Positions 1-5,052 of a stretch of DNA of 6,738 nt are shown piece by piece. The translations under genes and the position numbers were made by a program. The notes under the pieces were generated by a model, which was not told the origin of the DNA, searched no databases, and worked only from the letters and a program-made list of their open reading frames with translations. The stretch's first letter is position 1; each line of letters starts with the position of its first letter. Origin of the DNA: Methanomicrobiales archaeon (GTDB lineage: Archaea; Halobacteriota; Methanomicrobia; Methanomicrobiales; JACTUA01); assembly GCA_028679035.1 (NCBI GenBank), contig JAJRCL010000219.1, positions 1-6,738 on the forward strand, written 5' to 3'.

Positions 1-2
1 GG

Positions 3-179
3 GAGACCCGAATCCGTGTACGGGGAGTCCGTGGCCCGGAATGCAAGGAAGTAACGCGGGAGCTGGAAGAACAGCTGGGGGACCTGCAGGAGCAACAGTT
101 CACCGGAGAATACTATGAAACCTGCCGGGAGAAAGAGAGAGAAAGACTGCAACGGGAAAAAACAGGTGAACGAAAATAA
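3..179 (+). CDS. DUF2997-like small protein, 3' end only
   Basis: An open frame enters from the left edge and ends at TAA 177-179, giving 58 residues without a start. The visible part has a short beta-like segment (TRIRVRGVRG), then Cys, then a pattern of V-T-x-x-L-E-x-x-L-G, and about ten residues later T-G-E-Y-Y-E, ending in a charged Lys/Arg/Glu tail. The pattern G-x-x-C-x-x-V-T-x-x-L-E-x-x-L-G followed by T-x-E-Y-Y is what I know of DUF2997, a family of about 60-80 residues with no established function that often lies beside DUF1257 (Ycf35-like) and AAA ATPase genes in bacteria. Those neighbours would lie left of the window. The assignment rests on pattern memory and is moderately secure; that the frame is coding is likely from its composition and the T-tract right after its stop. 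Confidence 0.66.
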   Translation, partial: ETRIRVRGVRGPECKEVTRELEEQLGDLQEQQFTGEYYETCREKERERLQREKTGERK

Positions 180-183
180 CGTC

Positions 184-189
184 TTTTTT
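184..189 (+). terminator. T6 terminator after the DUF2997-like gene
   Basis: Six T residues begin 5 nt after the TAA of the upstream gene, with no strong hairpin. Archaeal RNA polymerase terminates on such T-tracts. It lies in the 22-bp gap between this gene and the convergent VOC gene. Confidence 0.55.
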
Positions 190-201
190 CTGATTCCTGA
201 C

Positions 202-564
202 TCACGAAGTCTCTATTTCGTGCAGGCCCAGGACATTTCCTTCCGGGTCCCGGAATAAGGCGAATGTCCCGAAACCGGCTATCGGGTGACGGTGCAGGAT
301 CACGGTTCCGCCATTTTTACGGATCTGTTCCAGGGTCTCATTCACGGAATCGATCTGGATGTACGTTGTTATCCCATACCCCGGTTCCGTGCGTTTCCGT
401 AGTCCCCCGTTGATCCCCGGTTCTTCCTCATGCTCCGTTTCGACCAGAAAATATTCCATCGCGGGCATCCAGGTGATTTTCCACCCAAACGTCTTCTCGT
501 AAAATTCCTTTGCCCGTTGCACGTCATCTGCCCCAATCTCAAAACAAATGACGGGATTCTGCAT
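202..564 (-). CDS. VOC (glyoxalase/bleomycin resistance/dioxygenase fold) family protein
   Basis: This 120-residue protein is a single VOC domain made of two beta-alpha-beta-beta-beta modules. Module one starts with PVICFEIGADDVQRAKEFYE (residues 4-23) followed by FGWK, the usual helix and start of the next strand. Module two starts near residue 65 (TTYIQIDSV, then a helix ending in KNGGTV) and closes with the family signature FALFRDPEGNVLGLHE (about 101-116). E9 and E116 lie where VOC enzymes often place metal ligands, but substrate and metal cannot be read from sequence. Length is normal for a one-domain VOC protein, which usually works as a dimer in the cytoplasm. The closest style is the SgaA-N/CFP-30-like subgroup; a specific reaction should not be assigned. 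The ATG at 564 follows an archaeal box A by only about 25 nt, so the mRNA is probably leaderless. It is transcribed in the same direction as 734-1240 but has its own promoter. Confidence 0.93.
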   Translation of the reverse strand: MQNPVICFEIGADDVQRAKEFYEKTFGWKITWMPAMEYFLVETEHEEEPGINGGLRKRTEPGYGITTYIQIDSVNETLEQIRKNGGTVILHRHPIAGFGTFALFRDPEGNVLGLHEIETS

Positions 565-585
565 AGGCAGACCCGTATTGCCAAT

Positions 586-594
586 GCATAAAAG
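586..594 (-). promoter_or_regulatory. Box A (TATA-like) promoter of the VOC gene
   Basis: On the minus strand the sequence CTTTTATGC is centred about 26 nt upstream of the ATG at 564. Archaeal box A lies about 25-27 nt before the transcription start, so transcription would begin at or within a few bases of the start codon. No Shine-Dalgarno sequence is present in the intervening bases, consistent with a leaderless mRNA. Confidence 0.5.
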
Positions 595-644
595 GGTTTC
601 CCGGATATGTCCTTATTTTATGAAATCCTCACGAATCAATGGGC

Positions 645-685
645 CAATCACCCGTGCGGTACCGCTCCGGCGGGTGGTTGCACGG
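645..685. repeat. Inverted repeat able to form two alternative hairpins
   Basis: CAATCACCCG (645-654) pairs with CGGGTGGTTG (671-680), a 10-bp stem with one A/G position that is a wobble pair on one strand. The 16-nt loop contains the perfect palindrome GCGGTACCGC (656-665). A second, mutually exclusive stem joins CCGTGC (652-657) with GCACGG (680-685). The element lies 3' of the RecA-like gene and 5' of the VOC promoter. It could be a 3'-end structure, but neither strand shows a T-tract right after it, so it is not a standard terminator. Confidence 0.45.
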
Positions 686-733
686 AAAATCTAAATACCG
701 GGATACGCCATGATGAAGCCATCTGCATTCTTT

Positions 734-1240
734 TCAAAACGAACCCAGCGTCCGCTGCCCTTTTCCGCGGAGCGGAGGGGCGAGCATTGCCAGGGGGGCC
801 GCATCCGGCTCATTTCCGATGTGCAGGAAGCGGTCGGCATGGCGTGCCATCTGCAGGATGGTCCGCTCCGCTTTCGGGGCATAGCAGATCACCGTTGCGG
901 TCCGCGCCGCCTCCCGGAGTGCCAGGGACACCGGTGCGACAAGCGTGGGTTCATCCTCGTAGAGACCCGGGTCGTGCTCAAGAAACAGGATCGTATGGGG
1001 AGCGTCCTGCAGGATGGTGAGGAGCTGGTAGGCGGTGAATGCCCGCTGGACAGAGATCGCGGTCACCGTGCGGTGGATGCTGCTGAGGACCTGCGAGTAG
1101 TTCCCGCAGATGTACAGGGTCAGGTACTGTTGCAGGGCAGCGCAGGTGTTCAGGGCCGGTATCATGAGCCCGGGCGGGGCGATGACCGTGGTGAAGGTGC
1201 CCTCCTGGATGGGAAGGGCGGGGTGCAGTTCGATATCCAT
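734..1240 (-). CDS. RecA-fold-like protein lacking a Walker A motif, hypothetical
   Basis: This 168-residue protein is not recognised as a named family but looks like a reduced RecA/RadA/KaiC-type core. A hydrophobic strand leads into APPGLMIPAL (21-30), where a P-loop (GxxGxGKT/S) would be expected but is absent. A second strand (LTLYICGN, 40-47) is followed by SVQRAFTAYQLLTIL (63-77), like the RecA-family segment after strand 2. TILFLEHD (83-90) resembles a Walker B strand, and ATVICYAP (115-122) a later core strand. The protein ends GQRTLGSF, which resembles an archaeal C-terminal PCNA-interacting (PIP) motif (Q-x-x-L-x-x-F) without the usual second aromatic. ATP binding is doubtful; a structural or adaptor role in DNA metabolism is a guess. 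The ATG at 1240 has no Shine-Dalgarno but lies about 32 nt after a box A-like TGTTTATGG. An alternative downstream reading frame suggests the 3' end may be frameshifted (see findings). Confidence 0.75.
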   Translation of the reverse strand: MDIELHPALPIQEGTFTTVIAPPGLMIPALNTCAALQQYLTLYICGNYSQVLSSIHRTVTAISVQRAFTAYQLLTILQDAPHTILFLEHDPGLYEDEPTLVAPVSLALREAARTATVICYAPKAERTILQMARHADRFLHIGNEPDAAPLAMLAPPLRGKGQRTLGSF

Positions 1241-1267
1241 GGGGAACGCATGGTGGTGCCCGGGGTG

Positions 1268-1276
1268 CCATAAACA
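1268..1276 (-). promoter_or_regulatory. Candidate box A of the RecA-like gene
   Basis: TGTTTATGG on the minus strand is centred about 32 nt before the ATG at 1240, which would give a leader of only a few nucleotides. It is the only AT-rich patch in an otherwise G/C-rich gap. Assigned from position and composition only. Confidence 0.33.
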
Positions 1277-1316
1277 TGGGGGGTGGGGGGAGTGAAAGTG
1301 TGAGAACCATGAATAG

Positions 1317-1335
1317 CCGGGAGGGGAAATCCCGG
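1317..1335 (-). terminator. Possible 3' hairpin after the CDP-alcohol phosphotransferase gene
   Basis: CCGGGA (1317-1322) and TCCCGG (1330-1335) form a perfect 6-bp stem around a 7-nt loop, 44 nt downstream of the TAA of 1379-2014 on the minus strand. No T-tract follows, so termination here is uncertain; it may simply be an mRNA 3'-end structure. Confidence 0.28.
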
Positions 1336-1378
1336 AATGGTCTATGGGGGTATCGTACGCCTCGACTGCCTCTCCGTC

Positions 1379-2014
1379 TTACTGCATTTCGCCCTTCCTG
1401 TTCCCATCCCGGTGTCCGATACCATGCTCGGTCTTCTGGCGTTCTGCCCGGTTTGTACGGACCTGCCCGCCAGAAGCAAGGATCTGGGCTGACGAGATGA
1501 GACACAGGATACCCGCGAGTCCGAACACTATGGATGCATAGGGTGCCGGGGTGAGAAGGCCGAGAATGAGCAGTGTCAGCCTCTCCGGCCGACCGAACAT
1601 CGCACCATCCGAAGTGAGGCCTCGATGGTGATTGTATATTCTTGATCCCAGCAGCACGACAGAACCGGCTGCGACGGCTACTGCTGAAACAGGTGCACCC
1701 CCGGCGACTGCCCCGGCGATAAACACCAGCTCGGACAACCGGTCGCATATTCCATCGAAGTACTGCCCAAACGCGGAACACATTCCACAGGCACGGGCGA
1801 ATGAGCCGTCAAATGCGTCAAGACCTGCACCCAGGACAAAGACAACGATACCCGTGTACAGATAGCCGGACAAGGTCAACAGACCAGCAACCGCAGACAT
1901 AAGCACCCCGGCTATGGTGATCATGTTCGGCGTGACTCCCGTGACCCGGAGGGCATGGCTGACCGGATAGAGGATACGGTCCTTCACCGGCTTAAACGCG
2001 TACAACCAGCTCAT
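1379..2014 (-). CDS. CDP-alcohol phosphatidyltransferase (archaetidylinositol-phosphate synthase-like)
   Basis: This 211-residue membrane protein belongs to the CDP-alcohol phosphotransferase family, which displaces CMP from a CDP-linked lipid with an alcohol to make a phospholipid headgroup linkage. The catalytic signature D-x2-D-G-x2-A-R-x8-G-x3-D-x3-D is complete: D66, D69, G70, A73, R74, G83, D87 and D91. The four Asp residues bind the two metal ions and the last acts as general base in known structures. About six hydrophobic segments follow a short amphipathic N-terminus (WLYAFKPVKDRIL). The N-terminal NMITIAGV and LDAFDGSFAR segments resemble archaetidylinositol-phosphate synthases; archaetidylserine or archaetidylglycerol synthase are the alternatives. 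The last ~30 residues are charged (many R, K, E, H) and probably cytosolic. The ATG at 2014 has no strong Shine-Dalgarno. The RecA-like gene lies 138 bp downstream on the same strand with its own likely promoter. Confidence 0.93.
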   Translation of the reverse strand: MSWLYAFKPVKDRILYPVSHALRVTGVTPNMITIAGVLMSAVAGLLTLSGYLYTGIVVFVLGAGLDAFDGSFARACGMCSAFGQYFDGICDRLSELVFIAGAVAGGAPVSAVAVAAGSVVLLGSRIYNHHRGLTSDGAMFGRPERLTLLILGLLTPAPYASIVFGLAGILCLISSAQILASGGQVRTNRAERQKTEHGIGHRDGNRKGEMQ

Positions 2015-2352
2015 GTCAGCGATACTTCACGGCAGTGTGCATGTGCAGCATTTCGGGGCAGTGCTGATCCCTTCCCTGAAAGCACCTGGTCCCTCCTCGT
2101 AGAAGATAGGACGGTACACCGGCATGGGTTCCCGGAAACCCTGGCCGATTGTTAATTCGTTTCAGCACGGGGATTCAGCGGCGTTTCTGCTGCTTTGCCG
2201 ACGGTGGCGGACGCGGGATAAAGGTGCGTGAGGGACAGCGTTCGGTTTCCCTTCCCGGTTCCGTCGTTCCATTGGTGGCACACTCCCCGGTTTGTTCTGT
2301 TTTCGGGGAAAAGTTAATACAGTCGCGACAGGATGGCATAGAGCCTCACTAA

Positions 2353-2372
2353 TGATCACGTCGCTGCGATCA
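2353..2372. promoter_or_regulatory. Dyad symmetry, candidate operator upstream of the HEAT-repeat gene
   Basis: TGATCAC (2353-2359) and GCGATCA (2366-2372) are inverted arms matching at six of seven positions with a 6-nt spacer. The dyad ends 24 bp before the box A at 2397, a place where archaeal activators or repressors often bind. The regulator is unknown. Confidence 0.33.
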
Positions 2373-2396
2373 GATAAACTGCTCCGTTGAAGGAGG

Positions 2397-2405
2397 TTTT
2401 AAATA
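2397..2405 (+). promoter_or_regulatory. Archaeal promoter (box A) of the HEAT-repeat gene
   Basis: TTTTAAATA is a good match to the archaeal TATA consensus, preceded by purine-rich GAAGGAGG at the place of the BRE. Transcription should start near 2426, leaving a leader of about 20 nt that contains the Shine-Dalgarno site GAGGT (2434-2438), 7 nt before the ATG at 2446. Three earlier ATGs in this stretch are out of frame with the gene. Confidence 0.65.
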
Positions 2406-2445
2406 GTATGCTGGACACGGAGATGTCAACCATGAGGTACGTCAG

Positions 2446-2721
2446 ATGAAACGATTTGATGTGGACCGCATGACCCAGGACAAGGACATCGATGGTCTGA
2501 TCCGGGCGCTTGATGACAAGGACGAGGTGGTGCGGAAACGGGCAGCGGAAGCGCTTGGAGCGATAGGGGACGAACGGGCTGGGGAACCCCTGAAACGGGT
2601 GATGCGGGATGATCCCGTCGAAGATGTCCGCATCCGGGCAGGTGCGTCATACCATCGCCTCATGGATTGCCTCCTGACAGCGAAAGAAGCGGAGAAAATC
2701 CTGCACACTTCAAAACGGTAA
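2446..2721 (+). CDS. Small HEAT-repeat (PBS-lyase type) protein
   Basis: This 91-residue protein is made largely of HEAT-like alpha-helical repeats. The first is clear at residues 14-46: DIDGLIRALDD, then D-x-V-V-R-x-R-A-A-E-A-L-G-x-I-G-D, the standard helix A / helix B pattern ending in the G-D turn. A second, weaker repeat covers about 47-75 (PLKRVM, then D-V-R-I-R-A). There is no signal peptide or membrane segment, so it should be cytosolic. Such short HEAT proteins are common in methanogens and usually serve as protein-binding scaffolds; the partner is unknown here. The start is fixed by a box A, a short leader and GAGGT 7 nt upstream of ATG. The gene is monocistronic: it ends in a hairpin plus T-tract facing the convergent antiporter gene. 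Confidence 0.9.
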   Translation: MKRFDVDRMTQDKDIDGLIRALDDKDEVVRKRAAEALGAIGDERAGEPLKRVMRDDPVEDVRIRAGASYHRLMDCLLTAKEAEKILHTSKR

Positions 2722-2726
2722 CAGTC

Positions 2727-2755
2727 GGGGAGATTTCCGATTCCCTCCCTTTTTT
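2727..2755 (+). terminator. Hairpin plus T6 terminator of the HEAT-repeat gene
   Basis: Five nucleotides after the TAA, GGGAG (2728-2732) pairs perfectly with CTCCC (2745-2749); an outer G-T pair extends the stem. The T6 tract 2750-2755 follows at once. A further small hairpin, CTGTA-TTCT-TACAG, lies at 2761-2774 in the gap between the convergent genes. Confidence 0.65.
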
Positions 2756-2834
2756 ATTTCCTGTATTCTTACAGACAACGTCTTTCCGGGTTTGCCACGG
2801 TGCTATGATAATCAAAGGGCGACCGCTCAGGATC

Positions 2835-4022
2835 TTACCAGTGCTGTCTTCTTCCACGATGCGAGGAGACCGGCGTTCCCCGGAAGAGCAGCGTAATGAT
2901 GAGCGGCGAGAGGACATTCACGATGAGGAAGATGACGACGAATACAGAGTAATCGACCTGGGTCAGCACGCCGTACGTGACACCCAGGGAAAGCATCAGC
3001 AGCCCGTATTCTGACATCGGCAGCATCCCCGATGCTATCTTCACCGATTCCATAGCGGTATATCCGGTAAAGAGGGTCGGTACGAAGGCGGCGATGAAGC
3101 GCGCGATCGTGAGCAGCACCAGGAGGGTGATGAGCCATGAGACGTCAGCCAGCACGCCCAGGATTGAGACCGAGAGCCCCAGGTACCCGAAAAAAATCGG
3201 GATAAAAAACCCTTCACCGAGTTCCCGGATCTTGGTGGATATTGTTTTGGCCTGTTCGGTCCTGCTGATCAGTACCCCGACGAGCATGACCCCCAGGTAG
3301 CTGGTCAGCTGCAGGGCCTCCGTCACTGCCCCGATGGTGAACGCGAGAAGGAGAGTCAGGGCGAGGAAGACCTCGTCCATTTTCAGCACCTGCACCGAAT
3401 TCAGGAGGCCGTTGATAAACCGGGACCCGACACGGCTCATCACCGCAAAGGTCCCGATTACCATGAGCGCAAGGGAGAGGACCGGCTCGTAGTTGAACTG
3501 CTGGTACTTGAGAATGTTACTGACGGATGCGATGAGGAGAAGTTCGATAATGGTGTTAATGATCTGCAGGCCAATGATCGCCTGCCCTTCCCGGGAATCG
3601 ATCTCACGGAGGGAGAGGAGGACACGGGCGGTGATGACCGTGCTGGAACCGAAGATGGCTGCTCCAGCTACCAGGATGAAGGATATTTCACCGGTCCCGC
3701 GGTTGAGCCAGGAAAAAATCCCGGTCAGGAGGGCAAAGATGATGACAGCGGTGAGCGCCTGCGAAAGAACAAGCCGCTCGATATCCTGCTCGATCGCTGA
3801 GAGATCGATGGACATCATGGTATAGAGGATGAGGAAAACGATCCCGATCTGGGCGACGACCTGGATCATCGTCGATGTCCCGAGGTCCAGGAGAATCGTT
3901 CCCAGGATGGTCCCGGCAAGTAATTCGCCGATCAGGCTTGGCTGGCGGAGTTTTCCAAAGATAGTCCCACCGATTTTTGCACCCAGAAAGAGCAGCGCCA
4001 GTTGCCAGAATCCAAAATCCAC
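2835..4022 (-). CDS. CPA2-family cation:proton antiporter homologue with altered ion-binding motif
   Basis: This 395-residue protein has about 12-13 hydrophobic segments and the layout of monovalent cation:proton antiporters of the NapA/KefB/GerN type. LRQPSLIGELLAGTILG (25-41) is the typical first re-entrant region of the family. GSSTVITARVL (125-135) matches the unwound TM4 segment (usually A-T-S), and SREGQAIIGLQIINTIIELL (143-162) is TM5. TM5 normally carries an Asp-Asp pair, with the second Asp carrying Na+ or H+. Here the pair is N156-T157 and the nearest acid is E160. Near residues 331-338 the usual P-R-G-E is P-M-S-E. No C-terminal TrkA-N/RCK domain is present, unlike KefB/C. It may be an electroneutral, altered-specificity or non-transporting homologue. 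The start is GTG at 4022, directly before TM1, with GGGG about 6 nt upstream; no in-frame ATG is available. Confidence 0.93.
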   Translation of the reverse strand: MDFGFWQLALLFLGAKIGGTIFGKLRQPSLIGELLAGTILGTILLDLGTSTMIQVVAQIGIVFLILYTMMSIDLSAIEQDIERLVLSQALTAVIIFALLTGIFSWLNRGTGEISFILVAGAAIFGSSTVITARVLLSLREIDSREGQAIIGLQIINTIIELLLIASVSNILKYQQFNYEPVLSLALMVIGTFAVMSRVGSRFINGLLNSVQVLKMDEVFLALTLLLAFTIGAVTEALQLTSYLGVMLVGVLISRTEQAKTISTKIRELGEGFFIPIFFGYLGLSVSILGVLADVSWLITLLVLLTIARFIAAFVPTLFTGYTAMESVKIASGMLPMSEYGLLMLSLGVTYGVLTQVDYSVFVVIFLIVNVLSPLIITLLFRGTPVSSHRGRRQHW

Positions 4023-4215
4023 TCGATGCCCCGCTGATCGTGTGCTTAGTAGTTCGTCGGGGATTCGGTCAAATACTTTCTCGTTTTTCTATCGGCGGAC
4101 TCCGGCCCATCCGTGGACTGGATCGTCATTCAGCCGGTGACATTTCCTTTCATCAAATGCTGCGCTATGGGAACACACAACGGATCATTGAAACAAGAAT
4201 TAGTGAATCGGAACG

Positions 4216-4222
4216 AAAAAAA
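4216..4222 (-). terminator. T7 terminator after the 124-residue gene
   Basis: On the minus strand a run of seven T residues begins 14 nt after the TGA of 4237-4611, in an AT-rich context. It fits an archaeal T-tract terminator and separates this gene from the antiporter gene 214 bp downstream. That gap otherwise holds only short open frames and the antiporter's AT-rich upstream patch near 4070-4080. Confidence 0.5.
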
Positions 4223-4236
4223 GAATATTTTATGGA

Positions 4237-4611
4237 TCAGACCACTCTGCGGAGCAGATCGCGGTCAATCACCTCGGGGCATATGGCTCTGTCTTCACTG
4301 CGGATCACCTGCTCGACTCTCTGGGCATAGAGAAATGCCTTCATGAAATTCGATGTCAGGCGCTTGCTTCTCCAGCCTCGCTCGAGCCAGGAGATGCTGC
4401 GTGGACCGTCAATCGATTCCCGCAGAACTTCCACCCGTGTATCCCCGACCTTACCGGATACCAATTTTCCGGTCATGTCGGTGTAGGAATACGGTTCCTG
4501 CGCCCGGACGGCTTTGATCACAATCGATTTTGATGGAATTGCTGCGCTGCTTACTAACGCAAAAGAGCTATGAGGCCCAGGGTCTTCACTTTCGGATGAT
4601 GACGTTTCCAT
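4237..4611 (-). CDS. Hypothetical protein, 124 residues, basic C-terminal half
   Basis: I do not recognise this protein. The first ~28 residues are Ser/Glu/Pro-rich and probably disordered. A compact region follows: SIVIKAVRA (29-37), Y41-x-Y43, and GKVGDTRVEVL (53-63), which look like beta strands. The C-terminal half (64-124) is charged and probably helical, with SISWLERGWRSKRL (72-85) and AFLYAQRVEQVIRSED (92-107). The many Arg/Lys would suit nucleic-acid binding, but no named domain is visible. There is no membrane segment. The start is well supported: AGGTGA (4626-4621 on the minus strand) lies 9 nt before the ATG, the best ribosome site in the window. A T7 tract follows the stop. The zinc-ribbon gene lies 218 bp upstream on the same strand, so co-transcription is possible but unproven. 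Confidence 0.72.
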   Translation of the reverse strand: METSSSESEDPGPHSSFALVSSAAIPSKSIVIKAVRAQEPYSYTDMTGKLVSGKVGDTRVEVLRESIDGPRSISWLERGWRSKRLTSNFMKAFLYAQRVEQVIRSEDRAICPEVIDRDLLRRVV

Positions 4612-4829
4612 GTCTGTTCTTCACCTTTGGTACAAACCAGAGGATTTTTCGGCGGGACTGTGCCTGCCTTATTGTTTTGTTTCCAGTTCCTGGATTAAAA
4701 ACCTGTGGGTTTCCGAAACATGGTTGTTCGAAACGGAGAGCAATTTCGGCGGATTTTTCGAGCCTGACGCACATTGGGGGCACGGGATTTTGCGATCAGA
4801 ACCGTGGAGAACAGGGAACCGGTCTTTCC

Positions 4830-4952
4830 CTATTCATTTTCCCGGCGTTTTCGTACTTTTATCGACGTCCTGCAACGGGGGCACGAAGTGTACCACTCAG
4901 CCTTCCCTTTATAATCCCACTGGTACCCGCATCGCTGGCACTGAAGTATCAT
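4830..4952 (-). CDS. Tiny zinc-ribbon protein, 40 residues
   Basis: This very short gene (ATG 4952, TAG at 4830-4832) encodes a single zinc ribbon. It begins MILQCQRCGYQWDYKG and continues with WYTSCPRC and a basic tail KVRKRRENE. The Cys pairs C5-x2-C8 and C24-x2-C27 form a CxxC-x15-CxxC site; G9 after the first knuckle and P25 in the second are typical of rubredoxin-like ribbons. The aromatic residues Y10, W12, Y14, W20 and Y21 would pack the small core. Such stand-alone ribbons with Y-x-W-x-Y-x-G and W-Y-T-S-C-P-x-C are familiar from methanogens, with no assigned function; the Lys/Arg tail suggests nucleic-acid or ribosome contact (inference). There is no Shine-Dalgarno, so it may be leaderless from the divergent AT-rich promoter at 4953-5052. 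It is short enough to be skipped by most gene callers. Confidence 0.85.
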   Translation of the reverse strand: MILQCQRCGYQWDYKGKAEWYTSCPRCRTSIKVRKRRENE

Positions 4953-4961
4953 GATATGTAG

Positions 4962-5031
4962 TTATGTATGTATGTTATCCGTATTATGAATATCGATAAA
5001 CAAGGTTTTTATGTATGTATTTATGTATGTA
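4962..5031. promoter_or_regulatory. Divergent promoter with three copies of an 11-bp repeat
   Basis: The sequence TTATGTATGTA occurs exactly three times, at 4962-4972, 5009-5019 and 5021-5031. The last two are 12 bp apart start-to-start, about one helical turn. One copy begins 10 bp from the start of the zinc-ribbon gene; the other two lie 22-44 bp upstream of the ATG at 5053, where box A should be (TTTTTATG from 5006). The copies could be tandem TATA elements, operator sites, or slippage products of the TATG unit. Confidence 0.55.
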
Positions 5032-5052
5032 ATTACCGGAGAACGCCGTCGC

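Larger units (their letters stand above)
2015..2445. other. 431-bp divergent intergenic region without a convincing gene
   Basis: This stretch separates the divergent starts of the CDP-alcohol phosphotransferase gene (minus) and the HEAT-repeat gene (plus). The right end holds a clear plus promoter (2397-2405), a dyad (2353-2372) and a ribosome binding site. The left end lacks an obvious box A near the minus gene; an AT-rich patch near 2145-2160 would imply a leader of more than 100 nt. Short open frames on both strands have no family resemblance and no good ribosome site. I see no tRNA or other recognisable RNA, though a long 5' leader or small RNA cannot be excluded. Confidence 0.6.

Noticed and set aside
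711..717. ATGATGA resembling a C box of a C/D guide RNA
   Set aside because: No CTGA D box follows within about 70 nt, and the motif lies in or next to coding sequence.
710..1273. Plus-strand open frame of 187 codons
   Set aside because: It is antisense to the RecA-like gene, with low-complexity Gly/Arg/Val composition and no family resemblance.
978..1781. Long minus-strand open frame of 267 codons
   Set aside because: It overlaps both the RecA-like gene and the CDP-alcohol phosphotransferase gene in another frame. Its product is rich in Arg, Pro, His and Gly with no domain, as expected of a shadow in G/C-rich coding DNA.
2027..2125. Minus-strand open frame of 32 codons upstream of the CDP-alcohol phosphotransferase
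   Set aside because: No recognisable domain, ribosome site or box A; too short to support on composition alone.
4043..4126. Minus-strand open frame of about 27 codons between the 124-residue gene and the antiporter
   Set aside because: No ribosome site and no resemblance to a known peptide; it spans the likely antiporter promoter.
4642..4759. Repeated GGATTTTTCG at 4642 and 4750
   Set aside because: Only 10 bp, two copies, with no further symmetry or position relative to a gene that suggests a function.
4530..4961. Plus-strand open frame of 143 codons across 4612-4829
   Set aside because: It overlaps the starts of two supported minus-strand genes, has no ribosome site, and its product looks random.
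5011..5052. Longer N-terminus for the 59-residue protein
   Set aside because: The extra codons are the TATG promoter repeats, and the expected transcription start lies downstream of the first two ATGs.
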